Notes: generated by a model not told the origin, from the letters alone. A stretch of 59,336 bases of DNA from Lachnospiraceae bacterium (GCA_014804485.1 JAAUZT010000028.1:70363-129698); one strand, 5' to 3'; positions 10,401 through 18,936 are shown, numbered from the stretch's first letter. Program-made: numbers and translations.

Positions 10401-13400
10401 AGACCTGTCAGGGTCAGAAGCGGAACAGGTGAACTGGAAGCTTCATCTGGAAGCTGAAGATGCAGCGACTGCAGAAATCAAAGATGAAGTGCTTCATATT
10501 AATCCGAAGGAGATCGGTACGGAAAAATATCACGTGCAGATCGTGCAGGCAGATCTTCCTATGGAGAAGGGCAGCAACTATAAATTGACCTATGATGCAT
10601 GTGCAGACGAAGACAGAACGATGGTTACCGCCATTAAAGGGCCTGACAATGGATATGTCGAGTATATGCCCGAAACCACGGTAAATCTGACTAAGGACTG
10701 GAATACGTTTGAACATGAATTCAAAATGACATCAGACAGTGACGCTAACGGCAGAGTAGAATTTAATCTGGGCGGACAGAACTCCATTGCCGCGGTTTAT
10801 ATCGATAACGTCAGATTGGAGAAGATTGAATCGGAAGAGGGAGAAGAGGAAGAAGAGGACATCAGGAGCGTATTGCCGGATGGCAACTATGTATATAATG
10901 GTTCCTTCGACGAAGGTAACGAGCCGGGCAGACAACGTCTTGCTTATTGGGATTGGAATGTCAGCAAGGGTGTAAGCGTATCTGTTACGAATGACAGAGA
11001 GCGTGAGCTGAAAGTAGTTGTACCGCAGACGGAAACGGAGATTGCGCTCGATGATGTAGTAGTTTATCAGAAGCCTATTGCAATCAAGGGCGGCAAGACG
11101 TATGTCCTTAGCTTTGATGCCTATGCGGATCAGGCGAAGACAATAAAGGCTGCTATAGCAGGAGAAACATTTGAAAGTGCTCTGACTACAAAGCAGCAAG
11201 AGTACAGGTATAAGTTTAACACCGCAGCAGAATCAGATGGTAGCGAGCTTCGCTTCCTGCTTGGAGCAGCAGGCACTACATATATTGATAATGTCAGCAT
11301 TAGGGAAGACGGACTGATTGTAAACGGTGATTTCTCCAGCGGCATGGTAGGATATGAAGTGTATGTGAATGAAGCTGCCAAAGTGAACGGTTATATTGTA
11401 GACAACTTAAATGGTGAGGATAATGCTTTCTCAATTGATATCGAAGATACCGGGGCGCAGGATTGGTACATTCAGCTGAAACAGAACGATATCAAGCTGG
11501 AAGAAGGTAAGTGGTATAAGATCGGTTTCGATGCGAAATCTACTGTTGATAGACAGATTAAGTATGCGTTGCAGAGGGACGGTAATAAACATAATGATGA
11601 CTGGACACAGTATTCCCAAACGCCGATCATTGATCTGACCAAAGACTATCAGAACTTTAGCCATAAGTTTATGATGGCTGAGGATACAGATCCGGAAGCA
11701 GTACTCAGTATTACTATGGGAGCCGTAAGCGGACAGATTTCGACGCCGCATACGATAAAGATTGACAATATCACATTGGAAGAGACGGATCCTGAAGAGA
11801 TAGCACCGGTAGAAGAAGGCAAGGAAATGATTGCGAACGGTGATTTCTCGGATGGTGAAGAAAACTGGGAGAATTCGATTACGCAACCGGGAGAAGCAAC
11901 TGTCAGCTTCGCAGATGGAAAAGCGGTCTACAATATTACCAATGTGGGTACTGAAGACTATCATATCCAGTTAAAGTATAAAGAAGCGCTGACACTGGAA
12001 AAGGGCGCTGAGTACGCTGTGAAATTAAAAATCAAATCCACTGAAGCAAGAACCGTGAAGTATGCGTTCTTGGATCCTGTAAAGAATTATGATTGGTATG
12101 GCGGGGAAGACTTAATCCTCGAGGCCGATAAAGAAAAAGAAGTACAATATACATTGAAGGTAGGGGACAAGGACACCTGTGCTACGATAAACTTCCAGAT
12201 ATCCATGGGTCAGATATACGATAACTGGGATCCGAAGGACCGTAATCCTATAGCCACACCGACCTCCACCATCGAGATCGATGACATCAGTGTTAAGAAA
12301 CTCGGCGGAGATATGGGTGATGAAGATGATGAAGATGATGAAGAAATAATTGAAGGCAATCTGATCAAGAATGGTAATTTTGCAGAGGGTGATGCTAACT
12401 GGACGAACTCAAGTTGGGGAGCCGGAAAGGCAGAAGTTAACTTTGAGAACGGAAAAGCGACCTATGTGATATCCGATGTTGGTTCGGAAGATTCTCATGT
12501 ACAGTTGAAGCAAGGAGATTTGACATTGGAAGCGGGCGCCGAATACGCGGTCAAATTCAGCATTAAATCCACCGCAGCAAGAACAGTGAGATTTGCGTTA
12601 TTGGATCCTGAAAAAGAGTATAAATGGTACGGTGGTGAAGACAAAAAGCTGAATGCCAACGAAAAAACAAAAGTGGAGTATAGTTTTACTGTAGGTAACG
12701 ACAATGATGGAAATGCATTAGCAACTAGTGAGACTATTGCATTCCAGATATCCATGGGCAAGATTGATGCTGAGACGATTCCTACACACACCATCGAGAT
12801 TGATAATGTCAGTGTTGTAAAAGTCAGTGACACAGGTGACGAAGGTGGTTCAGACGATGAAGATGATGAAGAAACAATTGAAGGCAATCTGATCGAGAAT
12901 GGTAATTTTGCAGAGGGTGAGGCTAACTGGACGAACTCAAGTTGGGGAGCCGGAAAGGCAGAAGTTAGCTTTGAGAACGGAAAAGCGACCTATGTGATAT
13001 CTGATGTTGGTTCGGAAGATTCTCATGTACAGTTGAAGCAAGGAGATTTGACATTGGATGCGGGCGCCGAATACGCGGTCAAATTCAGCATTAAATCCAC
13101 CGCAGCAAGAACAGTGAGATTTGCTTTATTGGATCCTACAAATGAATACAAATGGTACGGTGGTGAAGACAAGGAGCTGAATGCCAATGAAAAAACCAAA
13201 GTGGAGTATAGTTTTACTGTAGGTAACGACAATGATGGAAATCCATTAGTCACTAGTAAGAATATTGCATTCCAGATATCCATGGGCAAGATTGATGATG
13301 AGACGATTCCTACACACACTATCGAGATTGATAATGTCAGTGTTGTAAAAGTCAGTGACACAGGAGAAGATACAGATGATGATCCTGAAATTGAGGATGG

Positions 13401-14145
13401 TACGGATCTGATCCAGAATGGTGATTTCTCAGAAGGTGAAGAGGATTGGGATGGCAGTGGCATATTTGAAGATGGAACAGGAACATTCAAAGTTGAGGAG
13501 GGAAAAGCCGTCTTCAATATAACTAACGTTGGTACGGATACATGGCATGTACAGTTGAAGCAAGCACCTTTGAAACTGGAACAGGGTGCCGAGTATCAGT
13601 TGAGTTTCAACATCAAATCCGATGTAGCAAGAACAGTGAACTATAGCCTCAAAGATCCTAAAAATAATTATCTCGCCTATTGTAATGAGAACTTAGAACT
13701 TAAGGCTGATGATGAAGAGATTGTAAACTATACGGTAACGGTAGGAGATAAGCCAACCAGTAAGACAGTCGAATTCGTAATCTCCATGGGTAAGATTGGC
13801 GATGAGGAAATTTCTGATGAGCACACCATCGAGATTACTAATATCCATCTTATAAAGGGTAAAGTCGACACAGAAGAAAAGGGCGAAACGCCTTCGCCAG
13901 ATGACTCCGAGAACGATGCAGATGATAATTCCGGCAACGCAGGGGAAGTGCAGATCAATCCGAATACCGAGAAGAAGGATGAAATTTCCACTACCCCAGG
14001 GGATGATGAAGATGTAGATTCTGAAGATTCGGAGACATCCGATTCACAGGATGGCAACGGGGCTGAGGAAACACCAGATGACCAAAACGACAGCGGAAGT
14101 CAGAATAAATCCGGAATTGCGGAGGATGGAGAAGTAGAGCCGTGA
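7465..14145 (+). CDS. Secreted multimodular GH16 beta-glucanase with Big2 and CBM4/9 modules
   Basis: The start is placed at 7465 because AGAAGGAGGAGCT lies just upstream and a signal peptide follows (residues 1-30, ending AVRAEDE); the ATG ten codons earlier has no such site. Order of domains: about seven Big2 Ig-like repeats (residues about 35-610), a Cys-pair segment (CTVCGG, CTRC; about 612-690), a GH16 catalytic domain (about 700-945), then seven CBM4/9-like modules, each opening with a motif like LIxNGDFSEG. The GH16 active site EIDIME spans residues 818-823, with E818 expected as nucleophile and E823 as acid/base. The tail is acidic with no LPxTG motif or membrane anchor. It probably cuts beta-1,3 or mixed-linkage glucan outside the cell. 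The 2226-residue length is exceptional for GH16. Confidence 0.9.
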   Translation: MKRKVNILIHSIILIFILALFVGNSAVRAEDEVKINYTKYTVNIGDEDNELQLKMENQKEGDKKPRWVSYNVNVATVDQNGYVTPLRKGSAIISSGIGFPRKTCVVTVVDPSVKLNKSAVTIYRSDKENTPGNSIMLTAKVNGATKKATDVVWSSSDTSVAKVVPDTKGRGVVTSVDGENGKAGEAVITARVNGRTASCKVTVLESTISLNVNEMQLSTKGAGSSIKLVPTVVGSKKTVKWTSSDKTVATVSGGKVTGKKEGTATVTANANGVETICNVTVLPGQISINEENVLLFVTNNASDETTGETKELKTNAANNDVVTWSSSNESVVTVADKGKGKAAITSVGAGTAVITATCNDKTDTCVVEVKNTSTSIAEKVVHLTNKGTANKYTLGYQVTGRNNKVTWKSSDTKVVSVSKGKLTGKKAGKATVTMTANGVEDKVQVIVQDYTPTIALNQKEYTLYTTGSGNNVALKATVNGANKKVEWQSNNASVAEVNTKGKVTAKAKGRALITATANGVTAKCWVNVKEPTIILEKNALVIKPGEKVNLCDYASIEVTGAKQSVTYKSSDSKTATVDKKGNVTGKKAGDVTISIQANGVKEECAVTVSECTEHTFGAPETLRVATCEENGLTSKTCTVCGGKEQEITDPLGHNYGRWSVYAYSTENAAGLERQVCTRCKAENTRIIPAKNKGELAYGYKLEWEDDFNGTELDRNSWNVELHEPGWVNAELQEYVDSDKNIYVKDGNLVIQAIKDETKADGDPEQYTSGRINTQNKHDYQYGRFEARAKVPSGKGFLPAFWMMPTVEGYYGQWPLCGEIDIMEVMGQETNKLYSTLHFGNPHTQKQGTYEGEADFSEDFHVYACEWDPDEFRFYVDDQLFYTVNDWFTKRAGFGETAYPAPYDQPFYMILNLAVGGSWVGYPDENTEFGDNAQLVVDYVRVYQKDEYDTDVSKTEADVQFRDPYEGGNYILNGEFTEVEDLSGSEAEQVNWKLHLEAEDAATAEIKDEVLHINPKEIGTEKYHVQIVQADLPMEKGSNYKLTYDACADEDRTMVTAIKGPDNGYVEYMPETTVNLTKDWNTFEHEFKMTSDSDANGRVEFNLGGQNSIAAVYIDNVRLEKIESEEGEEEEEDIRSVLPDGNYVYNGSFDEGNEPGRQRLAYWDWNVSKGVSVSVTNDRERELKVVVPQTETEIALDDVVVYQKPIAIKGGKTYVLSFDAYADQAKTIKAAIAGETFESALTTKQQEYRYKFNTAAESDGSELRFLLGAAGTTYIDNVSIREDGLIVNGDFSSGMVGYEVYVNEAAKVNGYIVDNLNGEDNAFSIDIEDTGAQDWYIQLKQNDIKLEEGKWYKIGFDAKSTVDRQIKYALQRDGNKHNDDWTQYSQTPIIDLTKDYQNFSHKFMMAEDTDPEAVLSITMGAVSGQISTPHTIKIDNITLEETDPEEIAPVEEGKEMIANGDFSDGEENWENSITQPGEATVSFADGKAVYNITNVGTEDYHIQLKYKEALTLEKGAEYAVKLKIKSTEARTVKYAFLDPVKNYDWYGGEDLILEADKEKEVQYTLKVGDKDTCATINFQISMGQIYDNWDPKDRNPIATPTSTIEIDDISVKKLGGDMGDEDDEDDEEIIEGNLIKNGNFAEGDANWTNSSWGAGKAEVNFENGKATYVISDVGSEDSHVQLKQGDLTLEAGAEYAVKFSIKSTAARTVRFALLDPEKEYKWYGGEDKKLNANEKTKVEYSFTVGNDNDGNALATSETIAFQISMGKIDAETIPTHTIEIDNVSVVKVSDTGDEGGSDDEDDEETIEGNLIENGNFAEGEANWTNSSWGAGKAEVSFENGKATYVISDVGSEDSHVQLKQGDLTLDAGAEYAVKFSIKSTAARTVRFALLDPTNEYKWYGGEDKELNANEKTKVEYSFTVGNDNDGNPLVTSKNIAFQISMGKIDDETIPTHTIEIDNVSVVKVSDTGEDTDDDPEIEDGTDLIQNGDFSEGEEDWDGSGIFEDGTGTFKVEEGKAVFNITNVGTDTWHVQLKQAPLKLEQGAEYQLSFNIKSDVARTVNYSLKDPKNNYLAYCNENLELKADDEEIVNYTVTVGDKPTSKTVEFVISMGKIGDEEISDEHTIEITNIHLIKGKVDTEEKGETPSPDDSENDADDNSGNAGEVQINPNTEKKDEISTTPGDDEDVDSEDSETSDSQDGNGAEETPDDQNDSGSQNKSGIAEDGEVEP
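12325..13368 (+). repeat. Recent in-frame tandem duplication of a CBM module (528-bp period)
   Basis: The fifth and sixth CBM modules are nearly identical at the DNA level, with unit one at about 12325-12840 and unit two at about 12853-13368, and a period of 528 bases (176 codons). For example GGTAATTTTGCAGAGGGTGA occurs at the start of both. The other modules are much more diverged, so this duplication is young. Confidence 0.9.
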
Positions 14146-14192
14146 TAGTCAGATAGATAGTAGATAATAGATTATACGATACTCCCTATCGG

Positions 14193-14240
14193 GAAAACGG
14201 ATACTGTCATTTAGATTAGACAGTATCCGTTTTCTTTTCT
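14193..14240. terminator. Bidirectional terminator between the GH16 and araC-type genes
   Basis: A perfect 16-bp inverted repeat, GAAAACGGATACTGTC and GACAGTATCCGTTTTC, flanks a 10-base loop and has T-rich sequence on the 3' side and A-rich sequence on the 5' side. It serves both convergent genes; the stop codon of the regulator lies at the loop. Confidence 0.92.
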
Positions 14241-14989
14241 TCGGCGACATTCCAACTGGAATGGGCGTGTAGATTACGATATTTAAGGGGAGTCATGCCG
14301 GTATAGCTCTTAAATAACTGTATAAAGTGGCTTTGTGATGAGAAAGACAGATAATTTGTTATCTCGATCAGGCTGTAATCGCAGTACTTCAGGAGATTTT
14401 GTGCCTTTTCAATCTTTTTCTCACGGATATAGTCGCTGATCGATATACCGGTTTCCTTCTTAAAAAGACGGGACAAGTAGCTTGTGGATAATCCCGTATA
14501 GTCGGCAAGGTCCTCTATTGTGATACGCTCTTTGATATGGGTGTATATGTAATCAATACAATCCCCGGTTGATTTGGATGTGCCGATATTTCTGACTAAA
14601 AGCCGCATTTTGCCGGTGAAATCCAGTACCATGCGGTCGTGAAGATCGGTCACCGCCTGCGTGGTGTGGAGATTGTCAAGCTTCAGAATATAGAAATCAC
14701 TGAGACGAAAAGCCAGTTCATTTTCCATGCCGGATTCCACACACAACCTCGTAATGAATGCGGTTGTGATCACAAAATGATATTTCAGATTGGTCACCGG
14801 ATCGCGCGAGAGTATTCCGACACCTTCGGATTCGGTAAAACGCTTTTCTTTGCAGTTTTGATATACGAAATCAATATCTCCGGAGCATACCGCATGAAAA
14901 AATAAATTTTCTTCATTGGTCGAGCGGTGGAATATTTCCTCTTCACTGTCCAGTGTCTCCTGCACATGCCAATCCTGTAATAAATCCAT
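14216..14989 (-). CDS. AraC family transcriptional regulator
   Basis: This is a 257-residue regulator with the double helix-turn-helix of the AraC/XylS family in the C-terminal 100 residues (ITIEDLADYTGLSTSYLSRL, then the second helix pair around SSQSHFIQLFKSYTGMTPLKY). The N-terminal 150 residues have no recognisable cupin and look like the uncharacterised sensory part of many Lachnospiraceae regulators. It is convergent with the GH16 gene and divergent from carB. Control of the glucanase gene is a reasonable guess from position only. A clear promoter lies at 15030-15058 on the same strand. Confidence 0.9.
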   Translation of the reverse strand: MDLLQDWHVQETLDSEEEIFHRSTNEENLFFHAVCSGDIDFVYQNCKEKRFTESEGVGILSRDPVTNLKYHFVITTAFITRLCVESGMENELAFRLSDFYILKLDNLHTTQAVTDLHDRMVLDFTGKMRLLVRNIGTSKSTGDCIDYIYTHIKERITIEDLADYTGLSTSYLSRLFKKETGISISDYIREKKIEKAQNLLKYCDYSLIEITNYLSFSSQSHFIQLFKSYTGMTPLKYRNLHAHSSWNVAEEKKTDTV

Positions 14990-15029
14990 TGTATATCATC
15001 CCCTATTCAGTAATTTGGTAAGTAGGATT

Positions 15030-15058
15030 ACTATAGCATGAATTTGATATAATGGCAA
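15030..15058 (-). promoter_or_regulatory. Sigma-A promoter of the araC-type gene
   Basis: On the minus strand TTGCCA (15053-15058) and TATAGT (15030-15035) are separated by 17 bases, about 40 bases upstream of the regulator's start. Confidence 0.65.
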
Positions 15059-15075
15059 TTAGGGATTATATCGAA

Positions 15076-15105
15076 TTGACACCTCTACTAATCTAATGAT
15101 AGAAT
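15076..15105 (+). promoter_or_regulatory. Sigma-A promoter of carB
   Basis: TTGACA (15076-15081) and TAGAAT (15100-15105) are spaced by 18 bases, facing carB and back to back with the araC-type promoter. Confidence 0.65.
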
Positions 15106-15144
15106 AGTGAACGGTAGCGAAATGTGACAAAAGACAGGAAAATA

Positions 15145-15162
15145 CTGTGAAAATTTTCACAG
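15145..15162. promoter_or_regulatory. Perfect 18-bp palindrome in the carB leader
   Basis: CTGTGAAAATTTTCACAG is a perfect palindrome about 40 bases downstream of the carB -10 box. Its position suits an operator or a short RNA hairpin. The regulator is unknown. Confidence 0.55.
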
Positions 15163-15216
15163 GCGGATCTGTGCATACGAGTGGATTCGCAGTTTCAGTA
15201 AGATTGGAGGAAAGTT

Positions 15217-18200
15217 ATGCCACGCAGAACAGATATTCACAAAGTGTTGATCATTGGTTCGGGGCCGATCATTATCGGACAGGCCTGTGAGTTTGACTAT
15301 TCGGGAACGCAGGCGTGCAAGGCGCTTCGGAAGCTGGGATATGAGATCGTACTTGTTAACTCTAACCCGGCAACGATCATGACGGACCCGGAGACGGCTG
15401 ATGTGACCTATATTGAGCCGCTTAATGTAGAACGTTTAGAGCAGATTATTGCAAAGGAACGCCCCGATGCGCTGCTTCCCAATCTGGGAGGGCAATCTGG
15501 GCTTAATTTGTGTGCCGAATTGAATAAGGCGGGTATTCTTGATAAATATAACGTGAAGGTCATAGGCGTACAGGTGGATGCCATCGAGCGTGGAGAAGAC
15601 CGTATTGAATTTAAGAAGACGATGAATGCGCTCGGTATCGAGATGGCCCGCAGTGAGGTGGCGTACTCTGTGGAGGAAGCGCTTGCTATCGCGGAGAAGC
15701 TGGGCTATCCGGTGGTTTTGCGCCCCGCTTATACGATGGGCGGTGCCGGCGGCGGTCTGGTATACAACAAGGAAGAGCTGCAGGTGGTATGCGCCAGAGG
15801 TCTGCAGGCCAGTCTGGTAGGACAGGTTCTGGTAGAGGAATCCATTCTCGGCTGGGAAGAGCTGGAACTGGAAGTAGTGCGTGATGCGGACAATAACATT
15901 ATCACAGTGTGCTTTATAGAGAATATAGATCCTCTGGGTGTACATACGGGAGACTCTTTCTGTTCCGCCCCGATGCTGACCATTTCGGAAGAGTGCCAGA
16001 AGAAGCTGCAGGAGCAGGCCTACAGGATCGTAGAATCCGTGCAGGTGATCGGCGGTACGAACGTGCAGTTTGCCCATGATCCGGTGACGGACAGGATCAT
16101 TGTTATTGAGATCAATCCCCGTACTTCGCGTTCCTCCGCATTGGCTTCTAAGGCGACGGGATTCCCCATCGCGCTTGTATCGTCCATGCTGGCGGCAGGT
16201 CTTACTCTGAAAGATATTCCCTGCGGTAAGTACGGTACTTTGGATAAATATGTGCCTGACGGCGATTATGTGGTTATTAAGTTTGCCCGCTGGGCATTTG
16301 AAAAGTTTAAAGGTGTTGAGGACAAGCTGGGAACGCAGATGCGTGCCGTGGGTGAGGTCATGAGTATTGGTAAGACCTACAAAGAAGCTTTCCAGAAGGC
16401 AATTCGTTCTCTTGAGACGGGACGTTACGGATTGGGACATGCGAAGGATTTTGATACTTTGTCCAAGGAAGAACTGCTCAGAAGGCTGATCACACCTTCC
16501 AGTGAGCGCCATTTCCTGATGTATGAGGCGCTTCGCAAAGGTGCAACGATAGAGGAAATCCATGAGATCACCAAGGTGAAGGCTTACTTTATCGAACAGA
16601 TGAAGGAGCTGGTGGAGGAAGAGGAAGCGATTCTGCAATGCAAGGGCAGCATGCTGCGGGATGAAATGCTGATCACAGCCAAGAAAGACGGTTTTTCCGA
16701 TAAATATTTAAGTCAGCTTTTGGAGATTCCCGAGGAGGATATCCGTAACCGCCGTCTGGAGCTGGGCGTGGAAGAGGCTTGGGAAGGCGTTCATGTCAGC
16801 GGAACGCAGGACAGCGCATATTTCTATTCAACCTATAACGCACCGGACAAAAATCCGATCAATGAGGATAAGCCGAAGATCATGATCCTTGGCGGCGGAC
16901 CGAACCGTATCGGACAGGGAATCGAGTTTGATTACTGTTGCGTACATGCGGCCATGGCGCTGAAAAAGCTGGGATTCGAGACGATTATCGTGAACTGTAA
17001 CCCGGAGACGGTGTCAACCGATTACGACACTTCCGATAAGCTGTATTTTGAGCCTCTTACTTTAGAGGATGTTCTGAGCATATATAAGAAAGAAAAACCT
17101 CTCGGCGTGATCGCGCAGTTCGGCGGGCAGACGCCTCTTAATCTTGCGTCCGAACTGGAGAAGAACGGTGTCAGGATTCTGGGAACATCACCTTCTGTCA
17201 TTGACTTGGCGGAGGATCGTGACCAGTTCCGCGCCATGATGGAGAAACTGGAAATTCCCATGCCGGAGTCGGGAATGGCGACCACGGTGGAAGAGGCGCT
17301 TGCCATCGCGGCGAGAATCGGCTATCCGGTAATGGTTCGCCCTTCCTATGTGCTTGGCGGCAGAGGAATGGAAGTGGTTTACGATGATGAGAGCATGACG
17401 GAATATATGAATGCTGCGGTGGGCGTGACGCCTGACCGGCCGATTCTCATCGACCGTTTCCTGAATCATGCGCTGGAATGCGAGGCGGATGCCATCAGCG
17501 ACGGCACCCATGCTTTTGTGCCTGCGGTGATGGAGCATATTGAGCTTGCCGGTATTCATTCCGGAGATTCGGCGTGTATCATTCCTTCCGTACATATTCC
17601 GGCGGAAAGTGTGGAGACAATCAAGGAATACACCAGAAAGATTGCGGAGGAGATGCATGTCAAGGGACTGATGAACATGCAGTATGCAATTGAGAATGGT
17701 AAGGTTTTCGTTTTGGAAGCCAATCCGAGAGCATCCCGTACGGTGCCGTTAGTGTCCAAGGTCTGCAATATCCGTATGGTGCCCCTTGCAACAGATATCA
17801 TTACTTCGGAAATTACCGGTCGTCCTTCGCCGATAAGGGAATTGAAGGAGCAGGTGATCCCTAATTACGGTGTGAAGGAGGCAGCGTTCCCCTTCAATAT
17901 GTTCCCGGAAGTGGACCCCATTCTGGGACCGGAAATGCGCTCCACCGGAGAGGTGCTTGGTCTGTCACGTTCTTATGGCGAAGCGTTCTTCAAGGCACAG
18001 GAGGCGGTACAGTCGAAGCTGCCGCTTGAGGGAACAGTGCTGATTTCTGTTAATAAAAAAGATAAGGATGAAGTCGTGGAGGTGGCGAAGAGCCTTGCGG
18101 AGGACGGTTTTAAGATCGTGGCTACGGAAGGAACCTATAATCTGATCACGGCGGCGGGCATTCCGGCAACGAAGGCGAAAAAGCTGTACGAAGGCCGCCC

Positions 18201-18444
18201 GAACGTGGGAGATATGATCACCAATGGCGATTTTGACCTGATCATCAATTCGCCCGTAGGAAAAGACAGCGTGCATGACGACAGCTATCTGCGGAAAGCG
18301 GCGATCAAGGCAAAAGCGGCGTATATCACGACGGTTGCCGCTGCGAAAGTGACTGCTGAGGGAATCCATTATCTGAAGACGCATAACAGCAGTGAGGTGA
18401 AATCGCTGCAGGAACTGCATAGTGAGATTCATGATAAGGAGTAG
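15217..18444 (+). CDS. carB: Carbamoyl-phosphate synthase large subunit
   Basis: CarB makes carbamoyl phosphate from bicarbonate, two ATP and ammonia supplied by the CarA glutaminase, feeding pyrimidine and arginine synthesis. The 1075-residue product is full length: two homologous ATP-grasp halves (IGSGPIIIGQACEFDYSG near residue 12 and ILGGGPNRIGQGIEFDY near 557) and a C-terminal MGS-like allosteric domain from about residue 930. The start follows TTGGAGGAAAG. No carA or pyrimidine gene is adjacent, so the partner subunit must be encoded elsewhere. A type I toxin-antitoxin locus begins right after the stop. Confidence 0.96.
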   Translation: MPRRTDIHKVLIIGSGPIIIGQACEFDYSGTQACKALRKLGYEIVLVNSNPATIMTDPETADVTYIEPLNVERLEQIIAKERPDALLPNLGGQSGLNLCAELNKAGILDKYNVKVIGVQVDAIERGEDRIEFKKTMNALGIEMARSEVAYSVEEALAIAEKLGYPVVLRPAYTMGGAGGGLVYNKEELQVVCARGLQASLVGQVLVEESILGWEELELEVVRDADNNIITVCFIENIDPLGVHTGDSFCSAPMLTISEECQKKLQEQAYRIVESVQVIGGTNVQFAHDPVTDRIIVIEINPRTSRSSALASKATGFPIALVSSMLAAGLTLKDIPCGKYGTLDKYVPDGDYVVIKFARWAFEKFKGVEDKLGTQMRAVGEVMSIGKTYKEAFQKAIRSLETGRYGLGHAKDFDTLSKEELLRRLITPSSERHFLMYEALRKGATIEEIHEITKVKAYFIEQMKELVEEEEAILQCKGSMLRDEMLITAKKDGFSDKYLSQLLEIPEEDIRNRRLELGVEEAWEGVHVSGTQDSAYFYSTYNAPDKNPINEDKPKIMILGGGPNRIGQGIEFDYCCVHAAMALKKLGFETIIVNCNPETVSTDYDTSDKLYFEPLTLEDVLSIYKKEKPLGVIAQFGGQTPLNLASELEKNGVRILGTSPSVIDLAEDRDQFRAMMEKLEIPMPESGMATTVEEALAIAARIGYPVMVRPSYVLGGRGMEVVYDDESMTEYMNAAVGVTPDRPILIDRFLNHALECEADAISDGTHAFVPAVMEHIELAGIHSGDSACIIPSVHIPAESVETIKEYTRKIAEEMHVKGLMNMQYAIENGKVFVLEANPRASRTVPLVSKVCNIRMVPLATDIITSEITGRPSPIRELKEQVIPNYGVKEAAFPFNMFPEVDPILGPEMRSTGEVLGLSRSYGEAFFKAQEAVQSKLPLEGTVLISVNKKDKDEVVEVAKSLAEDGFKIVATEGTYNLITAAGIPATKAKKLYEGRPNVGDMITNGDFDLIINSPVGKDSVHDDSYLRKAAIKAKAAYITTVAAAKVTAEGIHYLKTHNSSEVKSLQELHSEIHDKE

Positions 18445-18462
18445 GCGCTGTAAAATTGATTG

Positions 18463-18491
18463 TTGTAAATCGATTTAAGATATGCTATATT
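18463..18491 (+). promoter_or_regulatory. Promoter of the antisense RNA
   Basis: TTGTAA (18463-18468) and TATATT (18486-18491) are spaced by 17 bases with an extended -10 (ATATGC upstream). Transcription would start near 18499. Confidence 0.65.
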
Positions 18492-18498
18492 AAAAACA

Positions 18499-18590
18499 TA
18501 GAAGGAACAACCGCCCACAAGGTGGGTTGACCTAGTTTGAGATAGAAATGCCACCCCGTCGCTCGGCCAAAGTTTAGGGGTGGTTTTTCT
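18499..18590 (+). ncRNA. Antitoxin RNA of a type I toxin-antitoxin locus
   Basis: A short transcript is predicted from the promoter at 18463-18491 to a strong terminator (stem CCACCCC at 18551-18557, GGGGTGG at 18577-18583, then five T). It is convergent with the tiny toxin gene at 18601-18690 and would overlap the toxin mRNA 3' end, because the hairpin works in both directions. Its 5' part (18502-18533) carries a hairpin with CCCAC/GTGGG and is an imperfect inverted copy of 18721-18752, which lies in the toxin 5' leader. This layout resembles TxpA/RatA and the clostridial type I pairs. The RNA itself is inferred. Confidence 0.65.
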
Positions 18591-18752
18591 ATGTATGACG
18601 TTACTTACAGAACGTAAATACGAATGTAAGCAGCGCCAAAAGGAAAAGACCAAAGGTCATTAAATCCTTAAAATTGAAACGATTTTCCATAGGCGTCACC
18701 TCCATTCTTAAAAGAATAGAAGGTCAGCCCACCCTGCAACACGGTTGTCCTT
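18502..18752. repeat. Inverted repeat framing the type I TA locus (arms 18502-18533 and 18721-18752)
   Basis: The left arm contains CAACCGCCCACAAGGTGGG and TTGACCT; the right arm is its imperfect reverse complement (AGGTCAGCCCACCCTGCAAC then ACGGTTGTCC). A toxin transcript that reads past the terminator could fold its ends together, as in Hok-type fold-back control. Confidence 0.75.
18601..18690 (-). CDS. Small hydrophobic type I toxin (putative holin-like toxin)
   Basis: This 29-residue ORF has a near-perfect ribosome binding site (GGAGGTGA at 18696-18703, five bases before ATG). It encodes a short polar start (MENRFNFK) and a single membrane helix (DLMTFGLFLLALLTFVFTF) ending in CK. This is the pattern of the putative holin-like toxin family and of TxpA/BsrG-type peptides, which depolarise membranes when overproduced. 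The convergent antisense RNA with a shared bidirectional terminator supports the type I TA reading. The gene is too short for routine gene callers. A membrane-targeting small protein without toxicity is the main alternative. Confidence 0.75.
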   Translation of the reverse strand: MENRFNFKDLMTFGLFLLALLTFVFTFCK

Positions 18753-18936
18753 GTGGAGTATTCTAACATGGGAATTATAGTAAATACAATAAATGTTTTT
18801 ACGTCAATTAGAAGCTTTTTCAAGGAGGTCTGGTATATTTCGCGGTATTCGTAGATTTATCCGGATTTTTTAGATAATGATTTGATGTGAAAATTCTCGG
18901 CAAAAAAATTTAGGTAAAATTCTCATAAAAAGATGC

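Noticed and set aside
15436..16638. 400-codon reverse-strand frame inside carB
   Set aside because: carB is a full-length, well conserved gene on the other strand; the shadow frame has no recognisable domain.
18429..18653. A 74-codon reverse-strand reading frame across the carB end and type I TA locus
   Set aside because: It runs through the terminator and the antisense RNA, has no ribosome binding site, and a better explained 29-codon gene lies in the same place.
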